DNA of 64,000 nucleotides, taken from assembly GCF_037042905.1 (NCBI RefSeq), contig NC_087245.1, positions 29,142,001 to 29,206,000 of the forward strand. The letters run 5' to 3'. This stretch comes from Lytechinus pictus. Its lineage: Eukaryota > Echinodermata > Echinoidea > Temnopleuroida > Toxopneustidae. The position numbers were made by a program, and so were the translations under genes. The notes beneath the pieces are model-generated. The model was not told the origin of the DNA and made no database searches. It saw only the letters and a list, made by a program, of their open reading frames with translations. Below are positions 17,790 to 29,439 of this stretch, one piece after another; position 1 is the stretch's first letter; each line of letters begins with the position of its first letter.

Positions 17790-18115
17790 CGTCACAAATA
17801 TGCACAAATATATACAAATAGGCACATACTAGATGGGCACGAATAAGCACAACTATGCACAAACATATACAAATAGGCACATACTACATGGGAACAAATA
17901 GGCACAACTATGCACAAATATGAAAATATGCACAACTATGCACAAAAATATATACAAATAGGCACATACTAGACGGGCACGAATAAGCAAAACTATGCAC
18001 AAATATACACAAATAGGCAAAACGGGCACAAATATGAAAATATGCACAACTATGCACAAATATACACAAATAGGCACGATCGGGCACAAATATGAAAAAA
18101 ATGTACACAAATATA
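17790..18115. repeat. minisatellite of GCACAAATA-type units
   Basis: Short phrases (TATGCACAAATATA, CAAATAGGCACATACTAGA, GGGCACGAATAAGCACAACT) alternate, giving a composite unit of about 60-70 bp repeated roughly five times. Both strands stay open for long stretches only because of the repeat. Confidence 0.8.
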
Positions 18116-18640
18116 CATAAACATCTATTTACAAAATAGAAAAAAATACAAAAGACAGATTACCCCCTCTCCAAAAAAAAAAAATAATAATAAAATAAAA
18201 TATAAATAAATAAATAAGCAGCGGGCAAAAGCGGCGCCGAGGGAAGGCAAAGCGGATGCAAAGCAAAATCAATGCTGCGGTGAGGGGAGGGTATACTTGT
18301 GACTGTAACAGGCTAAACACCGTGACGGGGAAAAAACAAGGCAAAAGGAAACTGGCAAAAAGGCCTTGACCATGGTAACAGGAAAAGATGGGCGAAGGCC
18401 CGACACGGCAAAAGTAGCTGAGGGTGAATGCCTAGGCCTAGGGGAGATAAAAATAAATTAATTTTTCAATTAGAATATTTCATAGGAAACATAACCAGCC
18501 ACTGCTGGTCTCATTTATGCCACCGTGCTTCTGTAAAAAAAAAGTTAAAATGAAGAGCAGCATGTAAAATATTATGAAAACGAGAACAAAATTACAAACA
18601 GGAAAATTTACACTGTTTAAAAAACCAGAGCTACCATCAA
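18116..18640. other. A-rich spacer between tandem arrays
   Basis: An A-rich stretch with AATAA runs (18170-18220) is followed by G-rich text with repeated GGCAAA/GGCGAAG phrases. No gene was found. Confidence 0.4.
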
Positions 18641-18649
18641 AATGTCTGC

Positions 18650-21600
18650 GACTGACAAAAAGCTGAAATGGGTAAAGAAGAATAGTTATTAAGGTTGAAA
18701 ATAAAATGTTTGTTAAACGAGGCTAGATGGAAGACCATCCCAATAAACATGATAAAAGCTGACTTGGATACCCTTAGTAAAATAAATAAAATATAATCAT
18801 TCAAGAAGATCATAACGTACATGCCAACAATATGTTTAGCAGGATCATCTGGGTGGGCTGACTACCGTAAAAGTTATTTCCCTTCAGTGAATAAAAGTCA
18901 ATATGGAAAAAAACCTTATATCAAGTTAAGCAATTAAAGCCTGCTGGAAGACTGTAAATAGGGTCGAAGGGATAGTGACTACCTTATATAAATACGTATT
19001 TGTATTAAATGTTAAATACATCCAAGTTGGAAATAGAATGATAGAGTCAATATCAAGGATACAAACAATAATTAGCGGCATTTGCTGGAAATCCGCTAAA
19101 GGTTGAAGTGTCTACCCTATGTTAAAACAAAAGTTTTCATTTTGGTGATCATAAACTACACTTGAATCAGAATCCGCGGGACTACAGCTAAATGCCAAAC
19201 TAAAATGAAAAAAAAAATCTTTATTAATAAGATGATTATACTTTGTTTAAGACAAGTTAAAAGTCTCGTAGCTAACTATTAAGTGGTAACCCTGTATCAA
19301 TTAAACAGTATATGTATTATTGGACCTGTATGATGGAATGTTGGAATTATAGGGATTTATAGTATTGCGTTAAAATTGAAGCACCAAGCCCTGAAAGAAT
19401 ATTTCAACGTTACAAATGCTATAGTACACAGGTATTCGGGATGACGTTATACTTTAATAGGAATACATCATACGTTATCGAAATTGATACTTCTGTCTTC
19501 TTATCACCTGCTTTGCTTTTTAGAATGAACAGGGAAATAAAAAGAATCATAATCATTAGAAGACTACCGATAAAACCCGACGAGGCTCCCCTGAATAAAT
19601 ACGAATCCTTATTAAGAATGAAAACATATCAAGACAGCTGGAATATCGCCAACAAAAGTCCAAAGTGGCTACCCGAGATGAATAAGAGACACTATTAACG
19701 GGAATAAAAAAATATGTTAAACAGGGCTTGCTGAAAGAGACAATAGAAGCTAGAGTGGTTATCCTGGGTAAATAAAAGACCTTATCGATATGATTTACAT
19801 GCATCCAGCCTGAATAGAGAATAATGATGAAAGTTACATACTATGGAAATTCACATAATACAATTGAAAGTTGTATTTTCAAGTGGGATCTCTGCCTTAA
19901 CATTTTGCAGTGTCGCCACTAAATGTCAAAGTTGCTACATTGGGTAACTAAGAGCTGTAATTAAAAAAGTACCATAACACATTTAGGAGGGGCATTGGAA
20001 GACCGCGAATTAAAGCCGCTACTCTTAGCCAGGTGGACGACCGCTACTAGCTGGAGTGGATTCCCTATGTAAATAAGAATCTTTATTAATAAGGATAACC
20101 ATTATATTGTGTGCAAGGTGAGTTCGCAGAAAACCCGGTGGTAAACACTGAAGTGGCAAGCATGCATCAATTAAAAAGTCTTAAACCTGATCGAGAATAA
20201 TATTTTGACATAAAAAGTATAAAAGAAAATGCAGTAATCATGGTAATGAGCAACCATCCCGCATAATTTAACATTACAACAAGTGTATTTCATATGAAAA
20301 TAAAATGAGTCTTTGTCTTGTCACCAGCTCTTCTTTTAAGAATAAACAAGAGGAACATTAAATAGAAAACCACCGATAAAACCCAAAGTAGTTATACACC
20401 CTGGATAAATAAGAGTAATAATTAACGAGGAAAATATTTCATTCTGTCAGCAAAAGAGCTGAATGATCGCCCCAAAAAGAAATCCGAAGAAATACCTAAT
20501 GCAAATAAGAATCACGATTAACGGGAATAAAAAAAATGTTAAATAGGGCTTGCTGAAAGAAACAATAAAAGCAAGAGTGTTTATCCTGGGTAAAAAAAAA
20601 AGACCTTATCGATATGATTTAAATGCTTCCAGCCTGAATAGAGAATAATGGTCGAAAGTCACATACTATTGAAATTCACATAATACAATTGAAAGTTGTA
20701 TTGTCAATTGGGATCTCTGCCCTTGCATGTTGCAGTGCCACCACCAAATGCCAAAGTTGCTACATTGGGTAGATAAGAGCTGTAATTAAAAAAAGTACCA
20801 TAACACATTTAGAAGGGGCATTTGAAGACCGCTAATTAAAGCCGCTACTCTTAGCCAGGTGGACGACCGCTACTAGCTGGAGTGGATTCCCTATGTAAAT
20901 AAGAATCTTTATTAATAAGGATAACCATTATATTGTCTGGAAGGTGAGTTCGCTGGAAATCCGGTAGTAAACACTTAAGTGGCAAGAATGCATAAATAAA
21001 AAGTCTTTAAGATGGCCTGTTGGAATTCTGCCACCATGGTCATTAATAGTTTTGCATTAAACACACCCAAACCTGATCGAGAATAATATTTTGACATAGA
21101 AAGTAAAAAAGAAAATGCAGTAATCATGGTAATAAGCAATCATCCCGCATAACTTAACATGTCAACAAGTGTATTTCATATGAAATTAAAATGAGTCTTT
21201 GTCTTGTCACCAGCTCTTCTTTTAAGAATAAAAAAGAGGAACATTAATTAGAAAACCACCGATAAACCCGAAGTAGCTATACCCCTTGGATAAATAAGAG
21301 TAATAATTAACGATGAAAATATTTCATTCTGTTAGCAAAAAAGATGAATGATCGCCAAAAAAGAAGTCCGAAGAAATACCTAATGCAAATAAAAATCACG
21401 ATTAACGGGAATAAAAACTTCAGGATAAACATGACATTTTGAAAGACTGCCGATGAAAGCTGATGTGGCTATCCTGGGTAGATAAAAGACATTATCGATA
21501 TACCATATAAACGTATCCAGTCTGAAAAAAAAAGAATGACTGAATATTACAATATACCATGCTAAATATGCAATTGAAAGTTAGTTATTTCATACTGGAC

Positions 21601-22370
21601 ATCTGACTCTATGATGCAGTGACACTGGAAAGCCGCAAAAAGATCAAAGTTGCTACACTGGGCATTTAAACGTTGTTAGGGCCACTAGAAGAACTTCAGT
21701 GAAAGCCGTAGCTGCTAATTTGGGTAAATACGAGTCGTTATCATTATTAAGCGTAAATACTTATCCAACCTGAACATATGGAAAAGAGAATGTACCACAA
21801 ATTATGAAATAATGCGAATTATAGCAAATTCGTATATTATGATATAATGTGCAATTGAAAAGACATAACTTTAAATTTAACTTCCTGTCTTTGTATCAGC
21901 AACTCTGCTTTTTAGAAAAAAAGAGAAATAAAGTCATAACTGTATCATGTTAGCAGGACATACTGGAATACCATTAATACAAATTGAATTGGCTGTCAGA
22001 AGATAAATCGTATATTATAATTAAATGTGCAATTTAAAAGTATATTTTAAAATTTGACTTTCTGTCTTTGTACCAGCAACTCTGCTTTTGGGAATGAAAG
22101 AATGGGAAAAAGTTCTAGATGCACATACCGTGTCAGGAGACAAGCTGGTATACCGCCATTAAAAGCTGAATTGGATATCAGAGGAAGATAAAGAGACATC
22201 ATTACGACTATACTATTAAGGGAATACAATACATTATCAAACAGGATCCCCTCTCTAGGAAGACTTCCAATATATATACTGGAGTGAAGACGATGAAGTG
22301 GCTACCCTTGGTAAATAAGAATTATAATTAGGTTTAGTCACGCCGAGCCTGTAAAGAGAATGGTATATCA
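18650..22370. repeat. diverged tandem array with ~0.82-0.89 kb higher-order copies
   Basis: The phrase GTGGCTACCCTGGGTAAATA followed by AGA recurs with variation about every 90-180 bp (for example 19660, 19755, 20060, 20884, 21465, 22297), usually after GCTGGAAGACCG(C)TAATAAAGC. Longer blocks are recent duplicates: 19755-20140 and 20576-20960 are nearly the same, and 20187-20465 resembles 21075-21345. Small ORFs here are not conserved between copies. It looks like an ageing satellite. Confidence 0.75.
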
Positions 22371-22398
22371 GAAAGAGTTATAAATTAAGATCTTCAAA

Positions 22399-22922
22399 TT
22401 ATTGCGGCAATCTTTTCTGAACATCAACATCTTCCTCGGTCATGGTCACCATCATAGCAATACTTACTGCTGCCACTCCTGAATATAACAGAAATAATAT
22501 TGTTAAGCCGACATAATTTAAAAGATTTAGTCAACCTCAAAAAAAGTTACACTTGACTATTGTTCTGTTAAATGAATACCAAATTATGGGCATTAAAATT
22601 CGAAATTGCCCTGACGAATATTTTGGATCAATCTCCCTTTCAGAACTATGGACTAAATTGTTTAATAAGTATATAAATGGACTTTCTTATTAATATATCT
22701 CTGACAATGCATTCTAGTTTGCTGAATGGTGAGAAATTTGAATTTGTCATATTTATTACTTTCGTTGTAGCTCATATTTATTAACAGATTGCATTGAATT
22801 AGGCGATTCATAGAGTATGGCCTTTGTGGCAATTGATGTCAAATAAAAATATCGTTATCATTTTAAATTATCTAATGTCACTCACCTTTATTGCAGAGGA
22901 AGGATGAAATAATCGGCCACAT
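22399..22922 (-). CDS. candidate two-exon small ORF (38 codons) between two arrays
   Basis: On the minus strand ATG at 22922 opens MWPIISSFLCNK, followed by the donor gtgagt (exon ends 22886). The acceptor tatattcag leads into an exon (22478-22399) reading GVAAVSIAMMVTMTEEDV and ending in KRLPQ-stop. The split codon joins in frame and two in-frame stops (TGA TGA) precede the ATG. The middle is hydrophobic and the end charged. The intron would be 407 bp. It is flanked by satellite on both sides, has no family I know, and could equally be the tail of a non-coding transcript. The alternative is a chance pairing of good splice sites. Confidence 0.25.
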
Positions 22923-22974
22923 TAATCATCAAAAGCTAGCGAAATGTTGCACATGTTGCAAGGCAGAAGACGAA

Positions 22975-25900
22975 GTAATCTTTGATGAAAGGGTGACGGA
23001 GAGTGGTAGACGAAAAGGGATGTGTTGCTCTATGATGACAGGGTGGCGAAGTGTATAAATGGAAGGCTACTTGTTGCTCTATGATGAAAGGGTGACGAAG
23101 AGTATAGGTGAAAGGCTACTTGTTGCTCTATGATGAAAGGGTGACGAAGAGTATAGATGAAAGGCTACTTGTTGCTCTATGATGGAAGGGTGACGAAGAG
23201 TATAGATGAAAGGCTACTTGTTGCTCAATGATGAAAGGGTGGCGAAGAGTATAGATGAAAGGCTACTTGTTGCTCTATGATGAAAGGGTGACGAGGAGTA
23301 TAGATGAAATGCGACTTGTTGCTCAATGATAAAAGGGTGACGACGAGTATAGATGAAAGGCCACTTGTTGCTCTATGATGAAAAGGGTGACGACGAGTAT
23401 AGATGAAAGGCTACTTGTTGCTCTATGATGAAAAGGGTGACGGTGAGTATAGATGAAAGGCTACTTGTTGCTCTATGATGAAAGGGTGACGAAGAGTGGT
23501 AGATGAAAGGCTACTTGTTGCTCTATGATGAAAAGGGTGACGGAGAGTATATATGAAAGGCTGCTTGTTGCTCTATGATGAAAAGGTGACGAAGAGTATA
23601 GATGAAAGGCTACTTGTTGCTCTATGATGGAAGGGTGACGAATAGTATTGATGAAAGGCTACTTGTTGCTCAATGATGAAAGGGTGACGAACAGGGGTAG
23701 ATGAAAGGCTACTTGTTGCTCTATGAAGAAAGGGAGACGAAGAATATAGATGAAAGGCTACTTGTTGCTCTATGATGAAAGGGTGACAAAGAATGGTAGA
23801 TGACGGGTGACTTGTTGTGATAAAAGGGTGACGAAGAGTGGCGTACGAAAGGTGACGCGTTGCTCTGTGATGAAAAGGTGACGAATAGTATAGATGAAAG
23901 GCTACTTGTTGCTCTATGATGAAAGGGTGACGAAGAGTGGTAGATGAAAGGCTACTTGTTGCTCTATGATGACAGGATGACAAAGAGTGGTAGATCGAAG
24001 GCTACTTGTTGCTATGTGATGAAAGGGTGACGAAGAATATAGATGAAAGGCTATTTGTTGCTCTATGATGAAAGGGTGACGAAGAATGGTAGATGACGGG
24101 TGAATTGTTGTGATTAAAGGGTGACGAAGAGTGGCAGACGAAAGGTGACGCGTTGCTCTATGATGAAAGGGAGGCGAATAGAAGAAGACGACTCATTGCT
24201 TTATGATTAAAGAAAGACGAACAGAGGGAGAAGAAAGGCGACTTGTTGCTCTATGATGAGAGGGTGACGAATAGTGTTAGATGACAGGTGACTTGTTGAT
24301 CAATGATGAAGTTGAGACGAACAGGGGTATAAGAAAGGCGCATTGTTGCTCTATGATGAAAGGGTGACGAAGAGTGGTAGATAAAAGGCTACTTGTTGCT
24401 CTATGATGAAAGGGTGACGAAGAGTAGTAGATGAAAGATACATCTTACTCTATGTTGGGAGGGCGATGAACAGGGTAGAAGAAATGTGGCTTGTTGCTCT
24501 ATGATGAAAGGGTGACGAAGAGTGGCAGATGACATGATTGTTGTGACGACATGGAGACGAAGTCTTAGCTAAAAGGTGTTACTCTGATGAAAGGGAGACG
24601 AACAGGTGTAGATGGAAGGTGATGCGTTGCTCTATGATGAAAGGTTGACCAAGAGTGGTAGAAGACGGGTGACCTGTTGTTATTAAAGAGTGACGAAGAG
24701 TAGAAGATGAAAAGTGACATGTTGCTCCATGGTGATTAAAGGAAGACGTAGAGTATTTGATGAAATGTGACATATTGCTCCATGATGATTAACGGGAGTC
24801 GAATAGTAGATATAAGTTACTTATTGATCTATGTTGAAAGGGCGAAGACTACGTGTTGCTCATGATAAAAGGGTGGCGAAGAGTATAGATGAAAGGCTAC
24901 TTGTTACTCAATGATGAAAGGGTGACGAAGGGTATAGATAAAGGTGACGCGAGTCTATGTGATGAATGGGAGACGAACAGTGATAGAAGAAATGTGACTT
25001 CTTCCTTTATGATGAAAGGGAGGCGAAAAAAGTATACGAAATGTGATTTGTTGCTCTATGTTGAGAGGGCGACGAACAGGGGTAGATGAAAGGCTAATTG
25101 TTGTTCTATGATAAAAAGGAGGCGAAGAGTGGTAGGTGAATTCTTGCTCTATGATGAAAGGGAGGCGAAAAGTAGAAGAAAATGATCTTGTTGCTTTATG
25201 ATGAAAGGAAGACGAACAAGGGTTGAAGAAAGGCGACTTGTTGCTCTCTGAAAGGGTGACGAAGATTGTTAGATGACAGGCGACTCCTTGCTCTATATTT
25301 AAATGGTGATGAAGAGTGGTAGATGGAATTCGACTTGTTGCTCTATGATATAAAGGGTGACATGAGTGGTATAATGACGGGTGACCTGTTGATCTATGTT
25401 GAGAAGACGACGAGCAGGTGTAGAAGAAAGGTGACTTGTTGCTCTTTGATGAAAGGGTGACGATGAGTGTTAGACGAAATGCAACTTGTTGCTCTATGAT
25501 GAAATGGTGACGAAGAGTGGTAGGCGAAAGACCACTTGTTGCTCTTTGGTGAAAGGGTGACGAAGAGTGGTAGATGGAAGGCTACTTGTTGCGATGTGAT
25601 GAAAGGGTGACGAAGAATATAGATGAAAGGCTACTCATTGCTCTATGATGAAAGGGTGACAAAGAATGGTAGATGAAAAGTGACGTGTTGCTCTGTGAGG
25701 AAAAAGAGACAAACGGGTGTAGAAGAAAGGTGACTTGTTGCTCTTTGATGAAAGGGTGACGAAGAGTTGTAGATTAAAGGCTACTTGTTGCTCTATGATG
25801 AAAGGGTGACGAAGAGTGGTAGATGAAGTGACGTGTTGCTCTATGATGAGAGGGAGGCGAAAAGGTTAGACGAAAGGTGAATTGTTGCTTTATGAAGAGA

Positions 25901-28715
25901 GGGTGACGAAAAGTGGTAGATGGCGGGTGACTTGTGATGGAAGGGTGACGAATAGTAGTAGATGAAAAGTGACATATTGCTCCATGATGATTAACGGGAG
26001 TCGAATAGTAGATGAAAGTTACTTATTGATCTATGTTGAGAGGGCGACGAACAGGGTAGATGAAAGGTTAATTGTTGTTCTATGATAAAAATGAGGCGAA
26101 GAGTGGTAGGTTATTTCTTGCTCTATGATGAAAGGGAGGCGAAAGGTAGAAGAAAAGTGACTTGTTGCTTTATGATGAAAGGAAGACGAACAAGGGTTGG
26201 AGAAAGGCGACTTATTGCTCTCTGATGAGAAGGTGACGAAGAGTGTTAGATGATAGGCGACTCCTTGCTCTATCGTTAAATGGTGATGAAGAGTGGTAGA
26301 TGGAATTCGACCTGTTGCTCTATGGTTTAAAGGGTGACGAGATTGGTGTAATGACGGATGACCTGTTGCTCTATGCTGAGAAGGCGAAAACCAGGTGTAG
26401 AAGAAAGGTGACTTGTTGATCTTTGATGAAAGGGTAAAGAAGTGTGGTAGATGAAAGGCTACTTGTTGCTATGTGATGAAAGGGTGACGAAGAATATAGA
26501 TAAAAGGCTACTTTTTGCTCTTATGATGAAAGGGTGACGAAGAGTGTTAGATGGAAGGCTATCTGTTGCTCTATGATGAAAGGGTATCGAAGAGTACAGA
26601 TGAAAGGCTACTTGTTGTTCTATGATGAAAGGATGACGAAGAGTATAGATGAAAAGCGACTTGTTGTTCTATGATGAAAGGGTGACGAAGAGTATAGATG
26701 AAAGGCTACTTGTTGCTCTGTGATGAAAGGGTGACGAAAAGTGATAGATGAAAGGTTACTTGTTGCTCTTTGATGAAAGGGTGTCGAAGAGTACAGATGA
26801 AAGGCTACTTGTTGTTCTATGATGAAAGGGTGACGAAGAGTAGTAGATGAAAAGTGACATATTGCTCCATGATGATTAACGGGAGTCGAATAGTAGATGA
26901 AAGTTACTTATTGATTTATGTTGAGAGGGCGACGAACAGGGGTAGATGAAAGGCTAATTGTTGTTCTATGATGAAAAGGAGGCGAAGAGTGGTAGAAGAT
27001 GACTTCTTGCTCTATGATGAAAGGGAGGCGAAAAGTAGAAGAAAAGTGACTTGTTGCTTTATGATGAAAGGAAGACGAACAAGGGTTGGAGACAGGCGAC
27101 TTATTGCTCTCTGATGAGAGGGTGACGAAGAGTGTTAGATGATAAGCGACTCCTTGCTCTATAGTTAAATGGTGATGAAGAGTGGTAGATGGAATTCGAC
27201 CTGTTGCTCTATGATTTAAAGAGTGACGAGAGTGGTGTAATGACGGGTGACCTGTTGCTCTATGTTGAGAAGGCGACGAGCAGGTGTAGAAGAAAGGTGA
27301 CTTGTTGCTCTTTGATGAAAGGGTGACGAAGAGTGGTAGATGAAAGGCTACATGTTGCTCTATGATGAAAGGGTGACGAAGAGTGGTAGATGGAAGGCTA
27401 CTTGTGCGATGTGATGAAAGGGTGACGAAGAATATAGATGAAAGGCTACTCATTGCTTTATGATGAAAGGAAGACGAACAAGGGTTGAAGAAAGGCGACT
27501 TGTTGATCTCTGATGAGAGGGTGACGAAGAGTGTTAGATGATAGGTGACTCCTTGCTCTATAGTTAAATGGTGATGAAGAGTGGTAGATGGAATTCGACC
27601 TGTTGCTCTATGATTTAAAGGGTGACGAGAGTGGTGTAATGACGGAAGACCTGTTGCTCGGATGACCTGTTGCTCTATGTTGAGAAGGCGAAAACCAGAT
27701 GTAGAAGAAAGGTGACTTGTTGATCTTTGATGGAAGGGTGACGAAGAGTGGTATATGGAAGGCTACTTGTTGCTATGTGATGAAAGGGTGACGAAGAATA
27801 TAGATAAAAGGCTACTTTTTGCTCTTATGATGAAAGAGTGATGAAGAGTGTTAGATGGAAGGCTACTTGTTGCCCTATGATGAAAGGGTGACAAAGAATG
27901 GTAGATAACAAGCGACTTGTTGCTATATGATGAAAGGGTGACGAAGAGTGTAAGATGAAAGTTAACTTGTTGCTCTGTGATGAAAGGGTGACGAAAAGCG
28001 GTAGGTGACTGGTGTCTTGTTGTGATGAAAGGGCGACGGAAAGTGGTAGACGAAAGTTGAGATGTTGCTCCATGATGAAATGGAGAAGAACGGGTATAGA
28101 AGAAGGCGACTAGTTGCTCTATGATGAAAGGGCGACGGAAAGTGGTAGACGAAAGTTGAGGTGTCGCTCCATGATGAAAGGGAGAAGAACGAGTATAGAA
28201 GAAGGCGACTAGTTGCTCTATGATGAAAGGGCGACGGAAAGTGGTAGACGGAAGTTGAGGTGTTGCTCCACGATAAAAAGGAGAAGAACGGGTATAGAAG
28301 AAGGCGACTAGTTGCTCTATGATGAAAGGGCGACGGAAAGTGGGAGACGAAAGTTGAGGTGTTGCTCCACGATAAAAGGGAGAAGAACGGGTATAGAAGA
28401 AGGCGACTAGTTGCTCTATGATGAAAGGGCGACGGAAAGTGGTAGACGGAAGCTGAGGTGTTGCTCCATGATGAAAGGGAGAAGAACGGGTATAGAAAAA
28501 GGCGACTAGTTGCTCTATGATGAAAGGGCGACGGAAAGTGGTAGACGAAAGTTGAGGTGTTGCTCCACGATGCAAGGGAGAAGAACGGGTATAGAAGAAG
28601 TCGACTAGTTGCTGTATGATGAAAGGGTGACGAAGAGTTCAAGATAAAAGGTCACTTGCTGCTCTATGATGAAAGGAAGACGAAGAAAGGTTCCTAGTTG
28701 CTCTATGAGAAAAAA
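22975..28715. repeat. 5.7-kb satellite/minisatellite, 49-bp unit
   Basis: The unit is AGTATAGATGAAAGGCTACT followed by TGTTGCTCTATGATGAAAGG and GTGACGAAG, 49 bp, with well over 100 copies. The left third (23040-23800) is the most uniform. Variant units (GAGGCGAAAAGTAGAAG, TGTTGAGAGGGCGACGAACA) recur in blocks, giving higher-order repeats: a block beginning near 25205 is seen again near 26180, 27075 and 27475. Because 49 is not a multiple of three, frames rotate from unit to unit. The occasional long ORFs are by-products. Confidence 0.93.
28040..28620. repeat. ~99-bp dimer sub-array inside the 49-bp satellite
   Basis: Six near-identical dimers alternate GGGCGACGGAAAGTGGTAGA with GGGAGAAGAACGGGTATAGA, joined by TTGCTCCA(T/C)GATGAAA and GACTAGTTGCTCTATGATGA. 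The period is close to 99 bp, a multiple of three, which is why open frames of over 220 codons exist on the minus strand. The higher identity than in the rest of the array points to recent homogenisation. Confidence 0.88.
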
Positions 28716-28840
28716 AACCGAATTAATCAATATATACCCTGTGCTCCCTTATATCTAACAAATCAAATTAATCATACTCAATACTTAATACCATATAATG
28801 ATTTCATAAAATCTTCAATTATAAGAGCGTTGCTGTGACA

Positions 28841-28981
28841 TTACTTTATAATTTTGTATAATAGTTCCACAAGCAAGTGACTTGCGCACAGCTTGGTTCC
28901 TTTTTCACGATTTATTCTCCTCGTCGGCATTGAAGAAACTTCTCTCCAAAAACTGCGTGAAGATGTACTGACATTCCAGAC
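28841..28981 (-). other. exon-like segment next to the satellite
   Basis: A good acceptor (ttctttgttacag) precedes GTCTGGAATG, the diverged counterpart of the GTATGGAATG exon starts in the neighbouring 1.35-1.6 kb units. In one frame it reads LECQYIFTQFLERSFFNADE and stops at 28903-28905, in another SGMSVHLHAVF. Coding status is open; it may be the downstream exon of a transcript whose first exons lie in the tandem units. Confidence 0.3.
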
Positions 28982-29439
28982 CTGTAACAAAGAAAATGTT
29001 GATAAAATATTTCTATTCCGATGATTGATGGATATATTGATTAACATTTAAATTTCAATTACATGTATGTATCATATAGATCTAGAATATAGAATAAACT
29101 TTATGAAATGTCAATAGATGATACTCATGTTTTGAAGACCTTCTCTTTATTTCTATTTATAACCTAGATCTAATATTAAATCAGTTTTAATTGCTTACTT
29201 GTGTGATTATCATTATTTATAGCGCTTCATATATACTTATTCAAAAGTATCTTTCATATTTCTAACATTCAAGAATAGTGTTTACTAAGAACTATGTCTC
29301 CATCACCTCCATTACATGTAGGTCCATGAGAATGTTGTTCTCCATAACAATGACCAACGCAAATTAACGAATTGAAATATACACTCTTATATCAGTGAGT
29401 GATGTTTACAAATAAATTTTCAAAAGATTGTTAATGATG

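Noticed and set aside
17853..18110. Cys/Val/Tyr-rich minus-strand ORFs
   Set aside because: Produced by the GCACAAATA minisatellite in two frames at once.
23573..27453. Minus-strand ORFs of 136 and 181 codons
   Set aside because: Translation of the same satellite; residues follow the DNA unit and frames rotate.
27763..28642. Overlapping minus-strand ORFs of 270 and 226 codons
   Set aside because: They arise from the in-frame 99-bp dimer of the 49-bp satellite; both frames are equally open and neither has a start context, domain or splice border.
22975..28715. CRISPR array
   Set aside because: Units are contiguous and diverged with no unique spacers, no cas genes, and the DNA is animal.
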